Source of the DNA: Rothia nasimurium
GTDB lineage: Bacteria > Actinomycetota > Actinomycetes > Actinomycetales > Micrococcaceae
Length of the DNA: 44,183 nucleotides
Direction: 5' to 3'
NCBI RefSeq assembly: GCF_004569295.1
Contig: NZ_SPQC01000023.1
Span: 1 to 44,183, forward strand
Shown piece after piece: positions 8,552 through 15,753 of the stretch. The notes under the pieces are model-generated. The model ran no database searches and had not been told where the DNA came from. It saw only the letters and a program-made list of their open reading frames with translations. Both the position numbers and the translations under genes were made by a program. How positions within the stretch are numbered: position 1 is the stretch's first letter; each line of letters begins with the position of its first letter.

Positions 8552-9670
8552 TTACTTACTTTCAGTGGCTTCCAGGGTTGCTGTGAGTTCGTCCAGAAGC
8601 TGGGGCAGGTTAGTAACGGTGCCCAAACTGTCAAGAGCCTTAACCAGGCTAGGCAAAGCAACTACCCAAGATGCCTCAGGCTTATAGCCGTACATAGCGT
8701 CTAGGGCTTGTGCCTCTTCTGCTAGTTTCTGAGCCGCTTGTAAGCGGTAACCACCGTTTTCATTGGTAGCAGGCACTTCAAAGGCGTTGACCAAGCTAAC
8801 GGGGCGATCCTTTCGGACGCTGACCACAATAGCCTCAGGTAAAGTACGGTTAGCAAAGGTATTCTGCTTGCCGGTAGGCATGGAAGTCAGGAAAGACTCC
8901 ACAAAAGCCCGCGTTGCTTTAACTGCGACGTCGCGGTCATCTAGATTCGCTGCTAAGCCCTCAAGGTTGACGGTGGCATAGCGGTAGAGGGTTGATGACA
9001 TCATCTCAACGGTACCCAGCATTCCAGCACCAGTTTCTTCGGCATCGCGAACCACATCATCAACGGCAGTGAAGAAGTCAAACTCGGGTTCAGCTCCCGC
9101 GACGCCTAATGCGTGGGCTACCTGGGCAGCCGCATCAACGTTATAGGCAGCATCGTCAGCGACCATGCGGCCAAAGAGGGCAATATCGACAGAGTTTTTA
9201 TCGTCAAGGACCTTCTGGGCGTCCTTCTTAGCAATCTTTTCTCCATCAGCATCAATAATTGCCTGAGCAGCAGCCTGAATCTGGTGGTTGCTGAGGAAAA
9301 GCAGGTAGCCGGTTTCGAGGTGGCTTTCTTCGTCTTCGCCCTTCTTCTTGGAAGAGGGGGAAACCTTAATGCCAGCAGTTTTCAAAAGAGCCTCAACCTC
9401 AGCGGTCGCGCGGGCCTCGTCCCAGCGCTCGTCGAGTTCCTGAATCTTGGACGCAATCTTCTGAACGACCCGCTTGGTACGTACACCCATGAGTTCAGGG
9501 GTGAGAGTTTCTGCAAGGTCATGTCGCATGACATGCTTCCATGCCTGAGATGAAACGCGCTGACGGGGCACACCGCCAAAAGTCGCTGTTTTGGGGGCGC
9601 CAGTATCATCGCGATTGATGTTGCTGGGAGGCAAGGTCTGTAGTGCGTGAATATCAATAAAGAGTGACAT
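8552..9670 (-). CDS. cas7e: Cascade backbone subunit Cas7e
   Basis: Cas7e (CasC, Cse4) forms the six-subunit filament that carries the crRNA spacer and flips out every sixth base, which matters for the regulatory pairing described upstream of cas3. The 372 residues begin MSLFIDIHALQTLPPSNINRDDTGAPKTATFGGVPRQRVSSQAWK, the typical Cse4 opening. A GAAAGGAAA ribosome-binding site precedes ATG 9670. There is a short charged insertion (SSKKKGEDEES) near residue 105. The gene lies 21 bp after cse2. Confidence 0.97.
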   Translation of the reverse strand: MSLFIDIHALQTLPPSNINRDDTGAPKTATFGGVPRQRVSSQAWKHVMRHDLAETLTPELMGVRTKRVVQKIASKIQELDERWDEARATAEVEALLKTAGIKVSPSSKKKGEDEESHLETGYLLFLSNHQIQAAAQAIIDADGEKIAKKDAQKVLDDKNSVDIALFGRMVADDAAYNVDAAAQVAHALGVAGAEPEFDFFTAVDDVVRDAEETGAGMLGTVEMMSSTLYRYATVNLEGLAANLDDRDVAVKATRAFVESFLTSMPTGKQNTFANRTLPEAIVVSVRKDRPVSLVNAFEVPATNENGGYRLQAAQKLAEEAQALDAMYGYKPEASWVVALPSLVKALDSLGTVTNLPQLLDELTATLEATESK

Positions 9671-9691
9671 TAGAGATTTTCCTTTCGATGG

Positions 9692-10324
9692 TTAGTTCTT
9701 GGTGGGTGTTTGTTTCCAGAGGGCTGAAGCATAGTCCCTGCCCCAACGCAGGATGACACCTTCACGTCGGCTAGGAGTATGCAGTGCCCAAAGGTCGCTG
9801 GCTAGTTGGGCATAGTCAAGCGGGATCTCGTAGGTGTGCAGAAGGCTAATGAGAGATCGGAGATGGTAGCTGATGGCGGAAGGAGTGCGAGCAACCATAA
9901 GAGCGTCCAGCCGACTTTTAATGGATTTGCTTCCCGATGAAACGGTCAACTCAGCAACAGCTGTTCCTAGTGACTTTTTACCTTTAAGGTGCATAGGACG
10001 GCCTAAAGCACGTTGGTGTAGTGCATATAGAGATAGAGCGGTGAAAGCTGCTCGCTCAGCGTTATTCGCTTCGTCCTTAGTACCGGTGTAGGCGAAATCG
10101 GGCAAAAGTGTATCCAAGGCATAGGACCATGCCAAAGGGTCTTTTTCCGGAGTTTTTCCTGCTGCCTTTCGAAGCGTTGCTAGGGTCGCTCGATCGCCGC
10201 GTTCATACGCTGCCTGAAGTTTGTAAAGAGCAGTTGCTATCGAGTTGTAGAAACTCTGTTTTTCAGGCAGAGAGGATAACGGCATATCTTGGCCGGAGAA
10301 ATCTTGTTGGGTTCCGGTATCCAT
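9692..10324 (-). CDS. cse2: Cascade small subunit Cse2
   Basis: Cse2 (CasB, Cas11) forms a dimer along the Cascade belly and stabilises the R-loop. The protein has 210 residues, within family range. The central part (AERAAFTALSLYALHQRALGRPMHLKGKKSLGTAVAEL) and the C-terminal DYAQLASDLWALHTPSRREGVILRWGRDYASALW are characteristic. AAAGGAAAACT precedes the ATG, and 11 bp separate it from the cse1 stop. Confidence 0.95.
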   Translation of the reverse strand: MDTGTQQDFSGQDMPLSSLPEKQSFYNSIATALYKLQAAYERGDRATLATLRKAAGKTPEKDPLAWSYALDTLLPDFAYTGTKDEANNAERAAFTALSLYALHQRALGRPMHLKGKKSLGTAVAELTVSSGSKSIKSRLDALMVARTPSAISYHLRSLISLLHTYEIPLDYAQLASDLWALHTPSRREGVILRWGRDYASALWKQTPTKN

Positions 10325-10335
10325 AGTTTTCCTTT

Positions 10336-11994
10336 CTATGAGGCATTTTCATTAGCCGGTATTCTTTCAAGGGTTTTCTTGAGAGACTTTCTAAGACGGT
10401 TAAAAGCTGTTGCGGTATTCAAAACTCGGGGCTTCTCAGAGCTTGTATCAAGCCTGCCAATCAGAGCCTTTGAACCTGCTCCCTGAGCTAACCTAATGGC
10501 TTCATCTCCGATAATTTTTTCAACGGTATCGCACCATTCGTTAAGTTTTTGAGCTAAATCAGTATCGGGAGTGACGGTCAGGAGCCAGTCTTTGAATCTA
10601 GTTTCAAGTTTATTGAGGGCACTTTCAGTCGCTGAAGGAACGAAAGCGTACGTCCCACCTGCAGCTTCTGCCAAGAAACCGGCGAACTGCCCCAAGTTGA
10701 TAGACGCCTCGACAGCTCGTCGAGCGGCCTGAACGATTCGGTCAGAGGACGGAGAATCTCTAGCTATCAGGGTACGGAGCTTGAACAGAACGACCTCATG
10801 AATTGAATTGGTAATAATCGAAGATTGAGGGCCATACACAAACCCAACAAGTTCTACTCGGACTTCTTGGTCTGCGTTAACCAGACGATTTTCTTTGAGC
10901 ACTTGTAGAGAGTGCAAGGTTGCTGGGATTTTGTCTGGTTCCCCGCCTTTTGGTATTTCTTGAAGTCGCTCATCAGCTAGGAGCGCCTCAATACCTTTCC
11001 AAAGGGTGCGTTCTTCAGGGTGGCTTTTAGCAAAAAATACCGGAGCTCCCTTCTTGGACTGGACCTTGCTGTAACGATAACCGGTCATGGGATCTGCAAA
11101 CTGATTTCTGATTTCAATTTTGTCGCCATTGGTGACCAGTACGCCGATGGCAACTTCCTCAACATCGTCCCAGAAAAGTCGGACGCGGCGGGATTGCCAG
11201 GTCAGTACATCGCAAGGCCCAGTCGGAAACTCGCTAGTGCGAGGAGCAGCGGTTGCAGGTTCCCTCTCCCAGACAGGGAGGTCCCCATCTAGGTTCTCTT
11301 CGGTGAAGATAAAACTTGCGGGAGTATTAAGCAGAAGAGTTTGAGCAAGGTTGGATCCGTGAACAACGACTCCACCGGTGAAACCAGCCCAGCCTGTTCC
11401 AATGGGATACCCTTTACCGCTCCCAGCTTTGACGCGGGGGTCGCCCACAGCACCAGGCTTAATGCCTGAGTAATCCCAAGCCTGGATTGAAATCAACCAA
11501 CGGGCGGTCTCTCCAGGAGAAAGAGCCTGAATTCCATTTCCAGCCCGCATGGTGAAGTAATCAGTCTCTGCTTCAGGGATGATGCGCTGGATAGGAGCAT
11601 GTTCACCCTTGGCAGTAGCCAAGTCAGCTACCTGCATGAAGGGAGCACGATCATCGAGCAAATCAAACCGGTCTCGATATTGAGTCAGATAATCAAACAC
11701 AGGCTCAGAAATAATTTCAGCCCCACCTTGCACAAGGTCTTCCCACCAGTCTAGGAAGTCCTCGCACTCCTGTACGTCTTCGGTGGCAGCGTGAGCCCTC
11801 CAGAAGATAGCAATAAGAATACGGAGTATAGCGTAATCCTGCTGGGGAGAGTCACCTGCCAAGCACTTAATATCCTCAAGTTCTTTAAACACTTCTGTAA
11901 GTGAAAGACAGCGGTTTGACCCATCAGCCATAAGGCATTGAACCCAGGGCTTGTCCACCAGGTTAAAGCTCAGTTCAGTTGCCGTTGAACTCAT
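10336..11994 (-). CDS. cse1: Cascade large subunit Cse1 (Cas8e)
   Basis: Cse1 (CasA) recognises the PAM and recruits Cas3. The 552-residue protein starts SFNLVDKPWVQCLMADGSNRCLSLTEVF, the family hallmark, and contains the conserved YFTMRAGNGIQALSPGETARWLISIQAWDYSGIK segment. It is somewhat longer than E. coli CasA (502). Its ATG at 11994 lies within the end of cas3 (20-bp overlap) behind a strong AAAGGAGAACC ribosome-binding site. Confidence 0.96.
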   Translation of the reverse strand: MSSTATELSFNLVDKPWVQCLMADGSNRCLSLTEVFKELEDIKCLAGDSPQQDYAILRILIAIFWRAHAATEDVQECEDFLDWWEDLVQGGAEIISEPVFDYLTQYRDRFDLLDDRAPFMQVADLATAKGEHAPIQRIIPEAETDYFTMRAGNGIQALSPGETARWLISIQAWDYSGIKPGAVGDPRVKAGSGKGYPIGTGWAGFTGGVVVHGSNLAQTLLLNTPASFIFTEENLDGDLPVWEREPATAAPRTSEFPTGPCDVLTWQSRRVRLFWDDVEEVAIGVLVTNGDKIEIRNQFADPMTGYRYSKVQSKKGAPVFFAKSHPEERTLWKGIEALLADERLQEIPKGGEPDKIPATLHSLQVLKENRLVNADQEVRVELVGFVYGPQSSIITNSIHEVVLFKLRTLIARDSPSSDRIVQAARRAVEASINLGQFAGFLAEAAGGTYAFVPSATESALNKLETRFKDWLLTVTPDTDLAQKLNEWCDTVEKIIGDEAIRLAQGAGSKALIGRLDTSSEKPRVLNTATAFNRLRKSLKKTLERIPANENAS

Positions 11995-14863
11995 GGTTCT
12001 CCTTTCTATAGGTCGGTTTATTTAGGAGCTCTAAACCGAGTTCCTGACTGTACCGCAGCCGAAAACCGGCTAACTCAGTTTCAAAATTTTCATCAAGAGT
12101 TACTTGTAGAAGCCCCTTAAGCAAAGGCGATTTCTGCCAAGCTAAATCGGTTGCCTGTTCTAACTGATCTAACACTTCATCGAGTAGCCAAGACCGTGAC
12201 AGCTGGTAGGGCAACCGCACCGTACACTGAGCTAAAAGATAGGCTGTATCTGCATCAGGGGTGAGCCCCACCGGCAAAGCCGGGGACTCGCCGTCTTCAA
12301 CCAGCCAAGGTAAGGGAGCATAATACCCATCGCCTACCTTCTGTACGAGCACTACTTCAAGGGTGGGCTCAGTATCACGTACTTGAGCAGCGCCTTCCTC
12401 ATCCGATAGATCGCCACTCTGAGCAGCCCATACTTCTGAGAATTCACGGACGCTCCGTGACAGCTCCGCTCTGAAGCTTTCAGATTTCTTCCGTGCAGTT
12501 TCTAACTCGCTATCAAGCTGTTGCCGGGCCCGCTGATAAGTGTCCTCCCAAGCTGGTAAGACATGAGAGCTGGAATAGACAGCCTCGACCAGAGAAGGAA
12601 TCTCACTAGGAACTTTGAGGACTCTCTCCACGCCCACATGAAGTGAAAGCTCACTGCATGTAGGTAGCAAGAGAGCTGCCTGATAGACAGCATCCACACC
12701 AGGTGCAAAGACCGGGCTAGAGTCTTCTGTTGGGAGTTCCTGCATACCCCGTACATACAGACGAGGCTCTTGAGCCCATTGCGGTCTATCTTCAGGCAAA
12801 CGTTGGTGACGGTGCAGTCGTCCTAGTCTCTGCAGGATTAAATCAATTGGCGCAATATCTGTCACCATACAGTCAAAGTCTAAATCCAAAGATTGTTCGA
12901 CCACCTGGGTTGCCACCACAATTCTGCGGTCAGGACGTCCCTGTCCTAGTGAAGCTCCGGGACCCAGCTCCTGTACCAGGTGGCTCTCCCTTTGAACACG
13001 TTCCACTGCCATATAGCGAGAGTGCAATAGATAGGCATCATCCCCTACCTGCTGTTGGGCGAGCTGATAGGCAGCCTGAGCCCGGTCAACAGTGTTACAG
13101 ATGACTAACAAACACCCTCCGCCCTCACGTACCTGCCCCATCAGCTGTTCGAGCGAAGCGTCATCATCAGCCATGGGTTCCACCGTGTAGGTAGTACTAC
13201 GAGAGCTCGCCTCAACCTCGTACACGTCAATTGAATTAGCTGCCACCGCAGTAATGACGGGGTAAGCAATGCCGGCCGAAGGAACAGCCTCAGCTGAAGT
13301 TCGTTTCCCTCTCAGCCCGGACTGGTACGCCACAGCTAATTTAGCTTTGGTTTCGTGGGGCAGAGTTGCCGAGAGCAGAACGACCGGAGCGCCGTAACTT
13401 CCCAGCCAGCGCAGGGCGGTCTCCATATAGTGATTCATATAAGCGCCGTAGGAGTGGACCTCATCAATGACTACGACTTTTCCTGCAAGACCGAGGTGGC
13501 GTAGCATCAGATGTTTACTCTGCAGAGCCATCATGAGGACCTGATCCACGGTAGCCACAACCAGACTTGAGAGAATCCCCTGCTTACGGCCTCTGAACCA
13601 CTGGTGAGCAATAACCTGGGAATGATTGTGAGCAGAATGTTGATCCTCATCATCGAGGTTATAACGGGCGTATCGCCCCATAGAAGTGTAGAAAGGGTTA
13701 AGCTGATTCTTCGAGTGCCCCAGATACATCGAGATCACCGGTGAATTATGCGACTGCTCTGCCCACCTTTTTATACGGGTAAAAAGGGCATCAGTAGTTG
13801 CCATAGTGGGAGCCCCAAAAAAGATGCCGCTACAACCATTGAGATGAGCTAGTTTTTCAGCAGCTACCAAAGCGGCTTCTGTTTTCCCCTCCCCCATAGG
13901 AGCTTCAATAATAAGCATAGAGGGCGGGTTCTCTAAGTTAAGTACTTCAATAACAGCTTCCTGCACTGGCCTGGGTGAGCTAGTTGCATCCCACAAAAAT
14001 TTAGCAGCATAAATTTCTCCAGGTGTTCGGTAGGAAAAATCTTCAGACTTCCAGCTTGGGGGGAGCCTGAGCTTGGAAGTAGCAGACTCAAAACGCGCAC
14101 GCTGGTCACCTGGTGCAAAGAGACCCAACGGGAAATAATTAGCGTTGGATGCAATCCAGTCCGCCATAATGACCACGCCTGCCAGAATCATTTTGGCGTT
14201 GTCTTTAAGCTTGGTTCGCTGACTTAGAAGCTTGATAATTGCCGGTTCAGCCTGAGTGAGCTCAAGAATTTTGCTCAGAAGTTCGTTATGAACTATCGCC
14301 CACCCATCCGACAGATTATCAACTTCGCGCTTTGCATTTTTGCGATGGTCACCACCTGCGGGGAGACCATGGTGGGCCCCTAAAATTTGACCTAGATGGG
14401 ATAACGTGCGGTAGCTGCTCTGACCAAATTTTTCATCGAAGAACTGAGCCAAAATAATGTAGCTCGCTGCAGAGTGTGGGGACCACTGATCTGAAGGTAC
14501 TGCGGAAGGCAAGCTCAACCCCGTTGCACGTATCTGGTCAGCCAGGAAACTGTAGCGAGATGATTCGTTGAGCTGACTTGCGAAAGAGTGACTAGCTTTG
14601 CCTACGTCGTGGGATCCGCACAGGAAAGCTACAAATCGCTGGCAATCTTCATTGGATAAACCAAGCTGTCTCTGAATAAAGCTACGGTGATTTTCTGAAA
14701 GGTAGTGGCTCCACAGGTAGGCTCCGGCCTGGGCAGAATCCATCATGTGCTGGGGCAGGTTAAGCCAGTCAGTGCTCTGGTCGTCAGATCGGTCAGTCTT
14801 GGCCCAGAGACTAGCGGCTTGCGGACTCCAGCTAGGGAAATCACCTGTAAAAAGTTGCTTCAT
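11975..14863 (-). CDS. cas3: CRISPR-associated helicase-nuclease Cas3
   Basis: Cas3 is recruited to Cascade R-loops and degrades target DNA. The N-terminal HD nuclease shows LPQHMMDSAQ and GSHDVGKASHSF (about residues 38-95), then GAHHGLPAGGDHR. The helicase has Walker A APMGEGKTEAAL (about 321-332), DEVH (about 467-470), LLSATLP, and QVVEQSLDLDFD near the C-terminal lobe. I chose ATG 14863 over the in-frame TTG at 14869 because AGAAGG lies at a normal distance from the ATG. At 962 residues it is full length. First gene of the operon, behind a near-consensus promoter. Confidence 0.97.
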   Translation of the reverse strand: MKQLFTGDFPSWSPQAASLWAKTDRSDDQSTDWLNLPQHMMDSAQAGAYLWSHYLSENHRSFIQRQLGLSNEDCQRFVAFLCGSHDVGKASHSFASQLNESSRYSFLADQIRATGLSLPSAVPSDQWSPHSAASYIILAQFFDEKFGQSSYRTLSHLGQILGAHHGLPAGGDHRKNAKREVDNLSDGWAIVHNELLSKILELTQAEPAIIKLLSQRTKLKDNAKMILAGVVIMADWIASNANYFPLGLFAPGDQRARFESATSKLRLPPSWKSEDFSYRTPGEIYAAKFLWDATSSPRPVQEAVIEVLNLENPPSMLIIEAPMGEGKTEAALVAAEKLAHLNGCSGIFFGAPTMATTDALFTRIKRWAEQSHNSPVISMYLGHSKNQLNPFYTSMGRYARYNLDDEDQHSAHNHSQVIAHQWFRGRKQGILSSLVVATVDQVLMMALQSKHLMLRHLGLAGKVVVIDEVHSYGAYMNHYMETALRWLGSYGAPVVLLSATLPHETKAKLAVAYQSGLRGKRTSAEAVPSAGIAYPVITAVAANSIDVYEVEASSRSTTYTVEPMADDDASLEQLMGQVREGGGCLLVICNTVDRAQAAYQLAQQQVGDDAYLLHSRYMAVERVQRESHLVQELGPGASLGQGRPDRRIVVATQVVEQSLDLDFDCMVTDIAPIDLILQRLGRLHRHQRLPEDRPQWAQEPRLYVRGMQELPTEDSSPVFAPGVDAVYQAALLLPTCSELSLHVGVERVLKVPSEIPSLVEAVYSSSHVLPAWEDTYQRARQQLDSELETARKKSESFRAELSRSVREFSEVWAAQSGDLSDEEGAAQVRDTEPTLEVVLVQKVGDGYYAPLPWLVEDGESPALPVGLTPDADTAYLLAQCTVRLPYQLSRSWLLDEVLDQLEQATDLAWQKSPLLKGLLQVTLDENFETELAGFRLRYSQELGLELLNKPTYRKENHEFNGN

Positions 14864-14916
14864 CGTCAACCTTCTCTACTTGGAAGATTCCTTCAAATAC
14901 TTAAGTCGTCTAGTTC

Positions 14917-14945
14917 AGATTAACAACCCCACCCTAAACTGTCAA
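14917..14945 (-). promoter_or_regulatory. Promoter of the cas operon
   Basis: On the minus strand TTGACA (14940-14945) and TAATCT (14917-14922) are exactly 17 bp apart, the best promoter in the window. It gives a 5' leader of roughly 47 bases before cas3. The AT-rich stretch upstream of the -35 box, plus strand 14946-14966, is the sequence matched by the pseudo-spacer of the nearby RNA gene. Confidence 0.8.
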
Positions 14946-14966
14946 CTAGTAATTATAAAAATATAT
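14944..14966 (+). promoter_or_regulatory. Putative Cascade regulatory target over the cas -35 box
   Basis: The plus strand reads AAC (14944-14946) and then TAGTAATTATAA. The pseudo-spacer at 15028-15048 (minus strand) reads C TAGTAGTTATAA. With the C counted as the 29th repeat base, spacer positions 1-5 and 7-12 match and only position 6, the base Cascade flips out, differs. Past position 12 the match is partial (4 of 8), which would favour binding without cleavage. The PAM-side bases are also the -35 box. Confidence 0.6.
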
Positions 14967-14971
14967 GCAAT

Positions 14972-15087
14972 TAAAATCCCCCTCAGCCAAAGCTGAGGGG
15001 GACTAGCCTCATACAGATGAGGAACGACTATCTAGTTATAACTACTAGGGCTCATCTCCAAACTTCTTTGAAGATCAGTCTCACGAA
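14972..15087 (-). ncRNA. CreA/CreR-like RNA: two degenerate CRISPR repeats around a pseudo-spacer
   Basis: Pseudo-repeat 1 (15049-15076) ends in exactly ATGAGCC, the crRNA 5' handle of this array, preceded by a 7-bp hairpin (CTTCAAA/TTTGGAG, one G-T pair) that ends at the same position as the repeat hairpin. A 21-nt pseudo-spacer follows (15028-15048). Pseudo-repeat 2 (15000-15027) has GTT, then CCTCAT-CTGT-ATGAGG, the counterpart of CCCCGC-GTGT-GCGGGG with compensatory stem changes, and ends in CC. A terminator follows directly. I infer an RNA of about 110-120 nt processed or bound by Cascade. Its pseudo-spacer matches the cas promoter. CreA antitoxin RNAs and cas-repressing CRISPR-like RNAs have this ΨR-ΨS-ΨR layout. 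Transcript ends are estimates. Confidence 0.62.
14977..15002 (-). terminator. Terminator of the CRISPR-like regulatory RNA
   Basis: A GC-rich stem pairs 14978-14987 with 14992-15001 (CCCCCTCAGC/GCTGAGGGGG) around a four-base loop. On the minus strand it is followed by ATTTTAATT. It can only end a minus-strand transcript coming from the right, ahead of the cas promoter, and so marks a separate short transcription unit there. Confidence 0.85.
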
Positions 15088-15093
15088 GCCCTC

Positions 15094-15099
15094 ATCCTA
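15094..15099 (-). promoter_or_regulatory. Candidate -10 box of the regulatory RNA
   Basis: TAGGAT on the minus strand would start RNA near 15087, about 10 bases before pseudo-repeat 1. The same hexamer precedes the TetR gene. No good -35 box is visible, so this is a weak call. Confidence 0.35.
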
Positions 15100-15174
15100 T
15101 TTCACCAGCTTTTTCGTGAAGGTGCTACCTACTGGAGCAACTGCAGACAGCCCTGTTCCTTGCCTCTACCCCTC

Positions 15175-15243
15175 CAGAAAAGACCAGTTAAACCAGAAAT
15201 GACCACCTACTAGGCGGTCATTTCTGACTTAGATGGTACCTAG
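15175..15243 (-). terminator. Terminator element downstream of the CoA-binding gene (copy 1 of a repeat family)
   Basis: A hairpin pairs CAGAAATGACC (15194-15204) with GGTCATTTCTG (15216-15226), with a further CCTA/TAGG inside. The flanks, CAGAAAAGACCA on one side and TTAGATGGTACCTA on the other, recur around a different stem at 41281-41350. Both copies lie just past the stop of a minus-strand gene. Confidence 0.7.
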
Positions 15244-15246
15244 TGC

Positions 15247-15750
15247 CTAGGCCAGCACCTGCCGCTTTGACGAAATCACGCCGGTCACGAACCCGGCCAG
15301 GTGCAGGCCGCCGTGGAAGCGGGCGTGCTCAATCTTCACGCACCGGTCCATCACCACGTTCAGCCCGGCGTCCTCACCCAGACGCGCAGCCTCCTCATTC
15401 CAGGAGCCCAACTGCATCCACACCGTCTTCGCGCCCACCTCGATGGCCTCCTGAACCACACCAGGCAGGTCCTCGTTGCGGCGGAAAATCTCCACCAGGT
15501 CAGGGGCCTCAGGCAGATCAGCCAGCGACGCATACACCTTCTGCCCCAGCACCTCCTTACCCTTAGCCGCCAAAATCGGGTTCACAAAATACAGGGTGTA
15601 GGGGCTCGACGACTGCAAATACGTCGCCACAAAATACGAAGACCGCGAAATCTTGTCAGACATACCCACAATCGCAATGGACTTCGTCTCGTGCAAAATC
15701 TTCAGTCGCTCCGGCGCGCTGGGGCCTTCCCAGGTACGAATCTCAGTCAC
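15247..15750 (-). CDS. CoA-binding protein (CoA_binding_2 family)
   Basis: This 167-residue protein has a Rossmann-like CoA-binding fold. It shows KSIAIVGMSDKISRSSYFVATYLQ (about residues 23-46), then PEAPDLVEIFRRNEDLPGVVQEAIEVGAKTVWMQLG, as in the YccU-like family. Its role is unknown; adjacency to metY suggests a link with acyl-homoserine or sulfur metabolism. The GTG start (15750) is three bases past the metY stop, with GAAGGAGG inside the end of metY, so the two form a translationally linked operon. Residue C137 in MDRCVKIEHARF is the conserved family position. Confidence 0.9.
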   Translation of the reverse strand: MTEIRTWEGPSAPERLKILHETKSIAIVGMSDKISRSSYFVATYLQSSSPYTLYFVNPILAAKGKEVLGQKVYASLADLPEAPDLVEIFRRNEDLPGVVQEAIEVGAKTVWMQLGSWNEEAARLGEDAGLNVVMDRCVKIEHARFHGGLHLAGFVTGVISSKRQVLA

Positions 15751-15753
15751 GGC

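Noticed and set aside
14864-15246. A CreT-like toxin gene beside the CRISPR-like RNA
   Set aside because: No short ORF with a ribosome-binding site was found there, and the pseudo-spacer matches the cas promoter, so an autorepressor fits better than a toxin-antitoxin module.
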